Positions 22,277-34,158 of a stretch of DNA of 64,000 nt are shown here, in pieces. Each line of letters starts with the position of its first letter. The first letter of the stretch is position 1. Made by a program: the position numbers and the translations under genes. This DNA is from Hydractinia symbiolongicarpus. Lineage: Eukaryota > Cnidaria > Hydrozoa > Anthoathecata > Hydractiniidae. Below the pieces are notes generated by a model. It saw only the letters and a program-made list of their open reading frames with translations, was not told the origin of the DNA and made no database searches. The stretch spans positions 21,242,501-21,306,500 of the forward strand of contig NC_079886.1 of assembly GCF_029227915.1 (NCBI RefSeq), given 5' to 3'.

Positions 22277-22395
22277 GGCCGACCCCGACCGACTCATTTT
22301 TGTGGGGTCTTCAGGACGTGAACACAACATTATTTTCATGGTGGCCGACCCCTGACTGACTTATTTTTGTGGGGTCTTCAAGGCGTGAACACAAA
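22277..22395 (+). repeat. Two-copy tandem duplication, about 67-bp unit
   Basis: GGCCGACCCC, followed by ATTTTTGTGGGGTCTTCA and CGTGAACACAA, occurs at 22277-22327 and again at 22344-22395 with a few differences. It is non-coding and lies between GATAD1 and the aquaporins. Confidence 0.7.
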
Positions 22396-22404
22396 AATGT
22401 GAGG

Positions 22405-23699
22405 CCACCTTTAATGTACGGAACCAGAGCGGACCAGAGACAATTTAGAGATGTATGTAATAAGATGAATGTTTACATTTTTCGCAGTAAGCACAATACA
22501 ACAACATAATCACACAAACAAAACAGTAACACAGACAGAACAAGCAGTAATGTAAACACGTGCATACAAAAGTAAGGTTTTAGAACTTATCATTAAAGGG
22601 ATAAAAGGCATAGCTATAAGAGATAAAATGTAGGTATGGAGGTATAAAGGAGATTTTAAATAACCTTTGTTGATACAACAACCCACCACTACAAGCACTA
22701 CCATCTTTAATTGTAGAATACCCTTTTTGGCGGCCCTCTAAATTTAAAAATCTTTTGAACCCTACCCGCTGCCTGAACCAGTTCTCCTACCGCAGTTTAC
22801 ACACGGACATTCAGCTCCCTAACCCACTCTGGAAACGAGGCTATCAGGCTTTTTTATTAGCATACTTCTTGTGTTCACAGCCTGAATATTCTAAACCTTT
22901 TTTTAGAATGTCAAACAACAATTTTTGTAATCAGTTCCCGCCCGGTCCCCTACACCTCACGACAATTTAATTAAACTGACAGTTCTTTCATTTATTTGAA
23001 CAGACTCTTCACTCGACTGCTTTTCTAAAATGAAACTGCTTTTATATTGCATTACTGTTTAGCACCCCTCCCCTGTTTATTTTTGTAAACATGTCAAGAA
23101 CATACGCACTCCTTGAAGTGTGTTTCCGTAAACCTAAATCCTCCTAAAAAGACAAAATAATCTTTCAATTTTTCTTCCTAATATATTTTTAATAAATAAA
23201 CTACAACTAACTAAATATGATTTTTGACAGAAAATTGTTCGGCGAAGAGTAGAGTGGCTGGTCCGAGACATTTGTCTTGTGGAACCATTTTATCATTTTG
23301 TATTTCTTTCATCTTCGCACACAACCTCATTACTAGCACTAGTTGTTTCAATCTCACCATTACAAATTAAAAAGAGGCTGCAAGGGCTGGGAATACATAC
23401 ATGTGTTTAGTACGCGTTGAATAAAAGTTTAACGGAATACAAATCTATATTTATTTGCTTGCCTATCAAAAAATACAGTGTATTTACAGACTACTAGATA
23501 TCAATTTTACTCTCCAATGAAGCTACAATAATATACACAGCTTTTAATAAATTTAACGAACTTCATTCTTCCGAAACAAATCCTCACAGTACCAAGGTGC
23601 GAGGCTGATAGAGCGCTTCATAACATATAGCCGAAAACATCCTTTTTACTGAAGTTTGTATGTACTGGGACGAAATATCACTATATAGTAAGCTTGTTT
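22405..23699. other. Intergenic and aquaporin A 3' region
   Basis: No exon is supported. Open frames at 22510-22704 and 22755-22970 show no family resemblance. The minus-strand AATAAA near 23450-23455 is a possible polyadenylation signal for the aquaporin at 23700-25108. Confidence 0.4.
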
Positions 23700-25108
23700 T
23701 TAGTATTCCACCTTCAAGACAGTGTTACTCTTGTAAGAAGGTTGCGTACCTTCTGTCATTTCGATTTTTACATGGTCATTATTTGTACTATCTGTTTCTA
23801 CAGGTTCGATAGGACTCAATATAAATCGGTATAGCAGACCAGCAATTGTTGATCCAACGTATGGTGCTACCCAGTATATCTGAAAAAGTTTCGTAAGAGG
23901 AAAAGGTTGGTTAATCTAGAATAATGCCTGTTTTCAAAGAGGTAAAAATAGCATCTAATCACTGAAGCACTCGCCTTACGGCATATAAGGCGGTTGTCTG
24001 GATGGACAGCAAAGTTAAAAGGTACTTGTACAGGACCTTTAAATAACCTAACTAGCCGTCTTTGTGGTTTCTCTTGAAACTAAACCTCCATGAATAAACA
24101 AAGCATATTACTTCAAAACTTGCGCAAAAAACCATAAGATAATCACACACAAGACACGAATATCTTACCCACGAGTGATCATCCCATTCACCAAATATGA
24201 GTGATGGACCAAATGCTCTTGCAGGATTGAATGAACCACCCGTGTAACCTTTCTAAGAAATTGACGAAATAATTAATATCCAAAGAAATACATTTTACGT
24301 TATACAATGTCGTTGAGAAGTAAACGTATTTTTCTGTTGGGGGAAGGAGAAGGAAGGGGTAAGATTTGGTGTAGAGTGAGTTTATCCAAATAATCGTTTA
24401 ATTAGTTAGCTGTATTTACATTCAAGCCATTCTCACTGTTATATATGCAATCTACCAAAACTAAAAACTTACTCCCGCAAAGTGAAGCCCAATGTACGTC
24501 ACACCAACAACGATTGTTGACGGTCCGTCGGAATGTTTTCTTTTGTTATCTTTACAACTCAAAAACACAAGCGTGAGGATGAAGGTTAAAATAAACTCAA
24601 CAAAAAATCCTTGTGCTACAGTAATATCTTCCCCTATGAACACTGAACCAAGTTTTGATTCAAGACGGAACTTATATGGCGTCAAAAAATGCGTGATTCC
24701 ACCACCAAATAGACCTAAAAATCATATATCGTCTAAGGATCTAAAACATGCTTGGTTTGTTGCAGAAAATATACAGAAAGATAGATAGATACCTCCAACA
24801 TATTGAGCCACAGAATACATGGTAGCACGGGGACTGCTGATATCTCCATTAACATACGCACCCATTGACAGTGCAGGGTTTACATATCCCCCACTTATTG
24901 GTCCAAATGTTTTTAACAAGAATATCATTGTAAATCCTGTAGGTAAGCAAGTCTTGATGGTCTCGATCGACATTTCGAATGTCTTACCGAAATTCATACC
25001 AACTGATGTCACAATAAATACGAAGAAAGTTGTAGCCAGCAATTCACAAAACACTGCCCTCCAAAAATATTTGCTATTAAATTCACGAAAATATTCCTTA
25101 ACACCCAT
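23700..25108 (-). CDS. Aquaporin (tandem copy A)
   Basis: Four exons join in frame: 24793-25108, 24473-24714, 24169-24252 and 23700-23879, for 273 aa, normal for the family. It should form a membrane channel with six helices. The first NPA loop reads SGGYVNPALS (NPA at 77-79) and the second GGSFNPARAFGP (NPA at 195-197, Arg198). Using AQP1 spacing, the pore-selectivity positions are Thr57 (Phe56 in AQP1), His183 (His180), Gly192 (Cys189) and Arg198 (Arg195). The second NPA lacks the aspartate of aquaglyceroporins, so this is a water-type or unorthodox aquaporin, but the missing Phe and Cys imply a wider filter. The cytosolic tail is polar. The start at 25108 is supported by the identical MGVKEYFREF start of copy B. 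Confidence 0.92.
24774..24790. repeat. Short GATA microsatellite beside a donor site
   Basis: AGATAGATAGATA abuts the 5' splice site of aquaporin A intron 1 (GT at 24791-24792). It is short and may be incidental. Confidence 0.5.
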
Positions 25109-26701
25109 GATGGAGTCTCAACACTAACCAAACTGTACTATTCCCGATATTCTAGCCACCTTTTAAGAATAAATTGTTAACAAATTTCCACTTCTCAATG
25201 TGATGGCAGAAATCGTGATAAAAATATGCTGAATCACCGTGAAATTGTAAATAACTTATAAAATATTTATCTCTTTTTAAAGACCATATTTCAAAAGATT
25301 TTATAAGGAGACATTCTAAACGAATTAGTGCGTGGGCAGCAATGAAATATTACTTTTCAAACATTGCATTCGCCTAAGGAAGTAAGGCATCTTACGAATT
25401 CTAGTTTTTTTTGCTTTAGAGACAAATAATTACATCGGTATATTTAAGGCGTTGTTCAGAGTGAAGTTCGATAAATTTTCAGGTGTTCTGAATGCGGCAA
25501 CATCGGATCCTACTGATGGAATACTTTTTTTAACAGCGTGATTTGAGATTTTTGAGATTTTTTAATCGACAATTGTACGGCGATGATGTTTTTTTTTTTT
25601 CGAGAAAAATATTAATTAAAGAAGTTTCGGTTCCTTTAAAATCAATTGTTTTTGCATGTTTATTCATTCAGGATAACAAATAAATTCCCGTAGTTATTAA
25701 AATGGTAAGCATTTGTCTTGACACAGCTAAATAGAAACTTACACGATACTATTGTGTATGGCCAATAAACAAAATAAACCAACAGAACGTTCGTTACTAA
25801 GGATTCTCCTTACCCAATCTAATTAGGGATATTAGGAACACCACACCATAATTAATTAATATCCTGAAACGTGACCGCAGGAATGTACAGTTGACGTTCA
25901 ACATAAATATTTACGTGAAACTTTGCGACCATGCTGGTTCACGAAAATTATTTTCAAATACATCTCCAAATTACTAATTAATAATTAATTACAAATTATC
26001 TCCAAATTAATTGTTCTTCAGCCTTTATAAATATATAGCAATAAGATGCTTTGAGACGAAATTTTATTCAACCCTACCAACGAAAGGTACCTTTTTCAGC
26101 GTCCCCAACCATGTAAGCCAACCTGATAATATTTTTAGGACGTGGGTAGGATTAAAAAAACAAGCTAGCGTACTTTCGCCTTTCAGTGTCTCATACATTT
26201 GCACAACGATAAACAAACTTAATTGAGTTAGTTGGATTTTTATAACACAATTCAAATGATCTCTAAAACCCTTGCGAAATTCTGACTGTTTTAGAATTTC
26301 AAAGGAGGCAACCTCGTTTCCAGTACTTGAACTTCAAACAGGAAAAAATAGATTATGGTAACATTTGAAGGTAGTTTTTCAACGGGAAATATATTTGGCA
26401 CTCAAAAGCAGAAAAATATAATGCTATATAAAGAATTTGAACAGCTATGTGTTTTATCACTCTCTACATTAAAATAAATAAATAAATGATTCAGTTCTCA
26501 CCTTTGCTACCGGGACCTTTTGTCTATTATGCACAAAACGTCAAAGTAATGGCTATGCTTTTGACAAGAAAATACAATGATTCATTGAAGTTATTGAGTT
26601 TGTAGAATATTGACAAACGATAAACTATATACATCAAATATATATATTGACCACCTAAGAACTAGTGATCGTCCATGTGAAGGTAGGCTCAATTCATCAT
26701 T
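25109..26701. other. Region between the two aquaporins
   Basis: About 1.6 kb of AT-rich sequence that should include the promoter of aquaporin A and the 3' UTR of aquaporin B, both on the minus strand. No exon is supported, and the overlapping open frames near 26010-26255 on both strands show no family resemblance. Confidence 0.45.
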
Positions 26702-28443
26702 TCATGAAATTTGCGTTAGGTCCGGCATTTCAATTTTCACGTGGTCTTTGCTGGGGGTAGGCGTCTTCACAGGTTCAATAGGACTCAGTATGAACCTGTA
26801 TAGCAGACCAGCAATTGTTGATCCAACGTACGGAGCTATCCAGTATATCTTAAAGGAAAAATATGTTTTGTTTATTTACTCGAATGATTCTAGTCTAGCT
26901 TTTTTAGGACACGAGTTAACATGAATTTTTTGGACTCACTTACCCAAGAATAACTACCCAATTCACCAAATATGAGTGATGGGCCAAATGCTCTTGCAGG
27001 ATTGAATGAACCGCCGGTGTAACCTTTCTAAAAACAAAAAGATTTGCAATTGGGATAAATAGAAACCAGGGATAGAATCCGTAACAATGCAATCTTAGAC
27101 GATATCCTTTCTATGGAACTTACACTCTCCAAGCCTCTTGCATTGACCTTAATGGGGAAAAACTTGTAGTGTAAATGCGACTAAATTTTCCTGCTGAATA
27201 TTTTTTCTGACGAAAAATTGCTCGGATGAATGTTCTGGAAACCAAACATTATTGGAAATTTTTATATTCTTTTTGCTGCTTTTAATGCAAAAATATTTTA
27301 TCCATTGAAAAAGGAATTATTACGGGCTGTATTCCTTCACACTACACGTCTTTTTTATAAGAAACATTTTGGGTTCAACCCATTCTCGACCCCAGAGGTC
27401 TTTGAGATAAACTCGAAAGTAGGTTTTAATCTCAAAAAGATCTGGGGACGAGAATGGGTTTAGCCTGGATTTTCTTAACTTAAAAGAAGGTTCATATCCC
27501 TGTTTTACACTTTACTTTTCAGGGAGAGGACTGTCAATTTTTTGTCAATCTGGTTCAATTTTCTCATTGTTTTGGGAGTTAGCCGTTGAAACTACCTATA
27601 ATCACAATTCCAAGTTAAAGAACATTGTGTTATAAAAATAACGTGTACGGGAGAGAATTTTCGTTTCAAAAAAGTAACGAAATAATTTGCTAGCGATGAG
27701 TATTATTCCTCATAACGTATAAAAAATATAATGTATACATATGGGAAACGGTTTCAATAAACTTACTCCGGCAAAGTGTAGAGCAATGTACGTCACACCA
27801 ATAATAATTGATGACGGTCCGTCAGAATGTTTTCTTTTGTTGTCTTTACAACTCAAAAACACAATCGTGAGGATGAAGGTTAAAATAAACTCCACGAAAA
27901 ATCCTTGTGCTACAGTAATATCTTCCCCTATGAACACTGAACCAAGTTTTGCTTCAACACGAAACTTGTTAGGTGTCAATAGATGGGTGATTCCGGCACC
28001 AGAAATACCTAAAATACACAAAAGAAAGAAGTTATTAAAATGTTATGTTAATAGAAAAATTCTGCTAGGGTTATCCCCATTAATGATTAGCTGGATTTAA
28101 AATTTTCAGTATAAATACGATCATTACCTCCAGCATATTGAGCCACAGAATACATAGTAGCACGCGAACTGCTGATATCTCCATTAACATACGCACCCAT
28201 TGACAGCGCAGGGTTTACATATCCCCCACTTATTGGTCCAAATGTTTTTAACAAGAATACCATTGTGAATCCGACAGGTAAACAAGTCTTGATGGTCTCG
28301 ATTGACGTCTCAAATATTTTACCAAAATTCATACTGACAGACGTTACCGTAAAAACAAAAATGACGGTCGCTAAAAATTCTGAAAACATTGCCCTCCAAA
28401 AATATCTATTAACAAATTCACGAAAATATTCTTTAACACCCAT
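26702..28443 (-). CDS. Aquaporin (tandem copy B)
   Basis: Four exons (28128-28443, 27767-28008, 26944-27027, 26702-26848) give 262 aa. The first three exons have exactly the same lengths as in copy A (316, 242 and 84 nt), showing a recent tandem duplication. Motifs are conserved: SGGYVNPALS and GGSFNPARAFGP. The AQP1-Phe56 position is valine here (threonine in copy A). The C-terminal tail is 11 residues shorter and differs in sequence after SPIEPV, so the cytosolic tails have diverged most. An in-frame ATG at 28473 would add 10 residues; I prefer 28443 because the start is shared with copy A. Expected location is the plasma membrane or an intracellular membrane. Confidence 0.92.
27378..27459. 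repeat. Inverted repeat in aquaporin B intron 2
   Basis: Arms of 31 nt at 27378-27408 and 27429-27459 share ACCCATTCTCG and CTTTGAGAT-type blocks with a few mismatches, around a 20-nt loop. It could be a small MITE or a hairpin in the pre-mRNA. It is absent from the equivalent intron of copy A as far as I can see. Confidence 0.65.
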
Positions 28444-31000
28444 GTTTTGTTGATGTATTTTATTTTGGACCACGTTTGAATAATAACTCCTGACTTTGTA
28501 TGGTTCTTCTCACACTGTTCGTATACCTGTTTGAATAATTTCACCCAATGGATCCTCTCAATTTAAATATACGCACAAGCGTGGGTTAAATAAATAATTG
28601 TCAAATCATGATGAAATATTAACTTTATATGTGACCTCTATAGTACGACCTTCAATATTTGATACCTACTAACCGCGAGTTCTTCAAAGGTGTCCACTTA
28701 CTGGCGTGCTGATGATGAGGGAAATTTTTAGATGAGTCATCTTGTAAATTGTTTTGTAAAGAATAGTAGAGTGGACTTTTTTCAGTTTTTGCTTAGAGTA
28801 TTATTTCACGGGATGCGACTAGTTACCACCGTTCATAATCTCTCACAAAGGCAAAAAAGTTCTGCAAATAAGGTTTAACTCTCTCTTTACGTTACTACAA
28901 AAAGGAGTTCAAGTTATCAAAACCTCAGGAAGAGACAAAATGAACATGAAAATCACTCCACTTCTTTTCCTCGTCTCCAAATTTCTTTGACATAAATTTC
29001 GAGATTTTTTTTTTCTCGGAATAAGAATGTACATTTTTCCTTTTCTCTTCGAGTAACGCTTGGGTAAAAAAAAAAATATTCTACATTTCCACCACAGATC
29101 CGATTGAAATTTGTTTCCCTCAAAACATTGAAGGCCGGAAAAAGTTTGCAAGCTATCTTTTTGGTACTTTTGATAACAGTTAATTTTGTTCGCTTTGCAA
29201 CACTTTATTTGAAAATTTTCTGGGGTTTGAAAGGGCATCACGAATTTGTTTGAGCATCTGAAATGTAGAGACTTTGAATGCGTTTCAAAGTAAACTTATT
29301 AATAAGAACACCGCCATATAAAAGAAATTGAACTGCAAATGTCACAGAAGAATTATTACTTTGATGTTAATTCTATATACTCCAATATAACTCGCCAGTA
29401 TGATTTTGTTCTTCCGTAATATTTTTAAAAATATGCTTTATTTTTTACTTATTTTGGTAAACACACTGATTTATGTAAAGGATAAGGTTCGGTTAGCACC
29501 GTTTTTCATACAATTTTATATTTTTACGTGCGCTTAAAAATCGAACCGGAACTAAAGACACGAATAGGCCTTAAAACGAAATTGGTAAGTTGTTCTACTC
29601 AAATCTACAATGTTTTTAAACAACTTTAATGCCAGCAACTTGATGCAAGTAGCAGTTTGTTGATTCTATTTATGGAAGACCATTCTCTCTTCATGATTGT
29701 AAATCGAAAAATTCTGTCCTCTGGATATTAGAAAAGCAATGGTTCATTACTTTATGGCTTCAGTTGAAAATAGTTAACTTAGTTGAATGAGTTTTTCTAT
29801 TTTTGCAACTTTCCAGTTATCTGTATATTTCATAACCAGAAGCAATGACCGCCCTGTAGCAAACATTTGACATTATTTGACTATTTATTCTTCTTTCTTA
29901 CTTAAAAGAAAAATATCTGAGTAATAAAACATTAGTTTCTATTCTGACTCATTCAAAAATTATTTTCGAATGTGACGTCATTAATGCAATTGTAACCTAT
30001 CCTTTCTTAATTTCTTAAATTAGTTCTGGCGTCCTCCAGCTGGCAATTGGCAATTGTGAGAGTTCGCACGTGGAAAAGGTCAGTACACACGTGGAAAGGG
30101 GAATATGCACTTTATCTATCTTCGAAGAAAAGTGACACTGAATATTTTCGTGAATTGTTTACATGATTGGCATTGTACTACATAAAGAACACAAACTCGT
30201 TCCCAGGATCTAAACGCAAAGTTAATATTGGTATTACTGTTTTGATGTCAGAAGAACAAGTAGAAGTCCTGTGGAGAAGTTTGCAAAGAATCATTATAAT
30301 GTGGCTAGCGTTATATTCCCTTTTCTTGGAAGAACTGCAACAGCGTGACGCCGTATCATGACACGTCACCACAAGAACAACATAAAGTCGCTAAGTACAG
30401 TATATATCATGCACTATATGAAATACCTAAATATTTATTTACAGGCTGGTATAAACACGGCTAGACATCAAAATTACCTTATTTATTTTTTGGTTTAATA
30501 ATTTTTTTTCAAATGTGAAACAATACGTATTTCTAATGTACTTAAGCAATATAGAACTTCAAATTTAAAGTCGAAATTTTTTTTTTTGCACATTCCTTTT
30601 TTAAAAAAAATTAAAACAAACCACTCTTTTCTTTTTTTTGCAAAAAAATTGAATATTAAAAATAAGTCTAAAACGTCATATATAAATAAACGTTTGGTCT
30701 GTGAAATTTAAAACCAACCCAACTCTTGATTTACAAGGTTAAAATATTTTTTTAAAAATACCTCGACGTAAAAAAACACTGTTCATGCAACAGAAGTATC
30801 GCCCATAAATATGAAGATATTATAAGTAGGGCGGTTGGGTCGATATATGCAAGAGGAAAGTGTATAACAGACAGACATATCATATAATTGTTTTTACACA
30901 CACGACTTCTTTATATTTGTTTGTTACTTCCGATTTTTCTACAGGCGCCATTTTCTTTCGTCGTCAACTTACTATAGCTACATAGTTACCACAAAGTTCT
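28444..31000. other. Intergenic, TRRAP 3' side to aquaporin B 5' side
   Basis: About 2.5 kb of AT-rich DNA. It should contain the aquaporin B promoter and the TRRAP 3' UTR. Open frames at 28909-29241 and 30161-30372 (both strands) have no recognisable domain and no flanking splice signals that I trust. A short TATA microsatellite lies just inside TRRAP near 31872-31897. Confidence 0.5.
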
Positions 31001-34000
31001 TTACAACCACGGATGCCACGCAGGGTCCATACGACACGTATTGTCAGGATTGGATGCAGCTGATATTAACGTAGCTACCTTTGATTCAGCATTCTCAAAT
31101 ATGGCTAGATCTACAAAACACAGAATGGTGAGACTTAACATGAAATCCGTTTTTGGAGTTATATTTCAGGTTTTAATAGATTATTGGCTCTACTACAGTT
31201 TGCAGTAATTTTGTGAACTTTTGAGTTAAAAACGTGAAAGTAACAAACTGTATGGATGACGCAAAAGCTTCATGGGTAATTATTGTAATGATAAGCGGGA
31301 AATTTTATTTTGACAGAAAATGACATGATGACATATATTGTGTTGTCAGCAACATGACAATTACAACATTTTTTTTTATCTACATGAACTTTAAGCCATG
31401 CCGTAGATTACAAAAATATCCTTTTTACAAACAACTTCTTGACATCCTTTCAAAATGCTTGCAACAAAAACAAGCATATAGACAAATAGGCAAAGCCTTT
31501 TAGTATCCAATATTTTGGATTTCACATACCTTGTTGGTAAAAAAAGTCGGCAAAAAATTTAGTCACTTTGACATAATTTAGTCACTTTTTGCCGACAAAT
31601 TTCTATATCAAAAATGATCACAAAAGTTTAATTTTTGAGAAAGCTCTTCTAATCCTAATTGGTAATTTTACAATCAATACAGCAAAAAGGGGGAAAAATT
31701 ACATATATGATACAGTTTTTATCGCAAAATATCAAACACACTCCTAACTATGCAACATGACTTAGTTCAAAAACACAAAAAAGAAATTATTGAAAACAAA
31801 TTTGCACAAAGTTTCCCAATATAACAAACCTAACGTGCGGCACAAAGATAGAGGAATAAACCGGAAAAAATTATTATATATATATATTATTATATCTACT
31901 ACGCATGCGCACTAACTAACAATAATCAACTTACTCTGCAACCTTGTCATCATTGCAGTACTGGCATTGGTGACAGATGTGATTAACACTTCGTTGTCCA
32001 TGTCAGGTTGGCTTCCAAACGAAAGCAGATTTTGTTCATCTTGCTTCTACGGAAAAAAATCCAGTAGAAAGATAAATCAAATTATTTTTATTTTTATAAT
32101 TTAATAAAGAGGAAGCTAATGTGGAAGAACATTATCACTTTAATTTGCAAAAAAAAAAATAAAAATTAGAACAACAAAAATAACAAACAAAAAATGTGGT
32201 CTTGATTACCCAGCTCACCTTTTTGTACCAACCGATAAGTTCGTCTTTTAAGATGGCTTTAAAATAACTATCCACACTAAACTGTGGTTGCATCAAGCAC
32301 CTAGCAACAGCAATCATGCAATGCGTGATATTACCATTCACACCCACGGGGGAGATGAATTCACTTAAATTGGGCGTTAGTCTGAATGGAACTGGTCTGT
32401 TTGCATCTAATTCACCTAAAATGTAATTTTTCTTGTTGTAAAGAATTCAGTTACATATTTCTTTATTTATGATGACGTCACTATTCTTACTTGACTGTTC
32501 TAATGACAGTTATAATAAATAAAGAGAGGTTAAATAGTTAGTTATAAAACTTTGATCTTTCTACTTGTTAGAATTTACATTAGAAATTCACCTCAAAAGT
32601 CAAACCAACACCACCCCTGACCTAACGTACTAAAATTAAATAAAGAAACAAACCTTTTGCATCATCTATATCGAATCGGAAATAATTAAATGTAACATTC
32701 CCACAATCCCTTGCAATATTGATCATTTCTGGACCAAGTCTTGTTAGATGCAAAACAAACTCTACGAAACCAGCCAAAGCAATTTGTTGGGTTAATTTTT
32801 TGCGAAAAGTCCAAAACTCCGTGGCAGATGTGTACGTGCATGTAGCCCACTCTTTTAATAGTGTATCAGGAACCACAGAATTTTGTATCTAAACAAACAA
32901 ACCAATTACTCTCTGCGTAGGAGAACATATAGGTTAGTTTCGTGGAGTCCACTAAAATCTGATACTAAACAAATACATTCAAGAAATCTGATAAATCTGT
33001 TAAGTATAATGGGATTAAGCTCACCTCTTTCAAAATCTCTCGTAAGGATTGATGATTGAACATGTAGCCACGAGATTGAATTTGCGCCAGTTTTTCATAA
33101 TACAACGTGATTGGTTGTTCAGGATCCATTCTTCGCTTTTCGCTTCGCTCCTTGTATATTTCACTTAGTGAGATAAACGATGGATTGTCCTGAAATACAA
33201 ATCGCAAATTAATTCTTTCACATCTGTTTAGTCGTGTGCCTCTCTTGCAGTCCTAATATCAGTAGTAAAGTGCGGAGGCGTTTACGATTATTCGCCGCGT
33301 CACATTGCGTTAGGAAGAAATTTAACCTATTTGTTTGTCCAGTATACTTTACTGCTGATTTAGGGAAATAAAAAAACTGACTTTTCTAGAATCTTCACTG
33401 CTTCAGTTTGATTTGTTTTGTTGAATACATTTTGACACTCACCTCGATTAACCTCATCTGCGGAGACACAGCAACTACACGCGGGACTGTAAACTGTAAC
33501 CCGCGTCTGCAAGTTTCTTTTCGTTTTTGAAAAAAATGATTAAGCATGCGCAGTAACTGCAGCACTCGTTCTTCTCTTCTTGACTCTGTTAACCAGGCGT
33601 CATTAACAACAAGGTAGGGATAAAGTTTGCCATTGTGTCCACGAATTGTGAGACGTCTGGCGGAGAAGTTATGTCGTTGCACCAACTCCACCCGTGGCAT
33701 AAACTTGGCAATTCGAACGTAAAACGCATTGTGCTAAAAGAAGAAACATATTAGCTGTCGAAATTCTTACCAAGCTATAGAAGACATACAATTGCTCATT
33801 CATCGCTAAATCATAACTAATTAAAACTAAAAAGACATTCAAACAAGGTATGACGTCATAACTATGCAGCGAACAAAAACCAAAAGTTTTAAAGTGGTGA
33901 AAACACTGTGAAGACGTTAGAAGATAGGATCATTCAATACATAGAAAATATTTAATTCTCTTTACCGTGGTGGCTTTTGGCATTAAGAATTCTCCAGGTA

Positions 34001-34158
34001 GTTCTACCTCTGCGGTAGACTGTGAGAAGTTGCTGATAAAACGACACGTTTCTTCCAACAAAAAAGAACTGGGAAGGAGTTTGGCTTTTGCTTCTAAGAT
34101 CTTTATCCACTTCTTTAACTTTGAAATTAACGTATGTAGCTTCATTGAATTTGGCTGG
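31001..34158 (-). other. TRRAP: TRRAP pseudokinase and FATC region (exons 49-55)
   Basis: Residues about 3583-4016 form the PI3K-like domain and the terminal FATC. The family VPFRLTPN block is intact, but the catalytic loop and metal-binding motif of active PIKKs are absent: the DRHxxN position is replaced within [10 protein letters not shown], and the DFG position reads FRFDIDDA. This agrees with the known loss of kinase activity in TRRAP. The FATC end [10 protein letters not shown] is identical to the human end. Confidence 0.9.

Noticed and set aside
28909-29241. 110-aa minus-strand frame
   Set aside because: Lys/Phe-rich from AT bias, no domain, no splice context.
31001-34158. Active protein kinase at the TRRAP C-terminus
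   Set aside because: Catalytic-loop and metal-binding residues are absent, as in all known TRRAP proteins.
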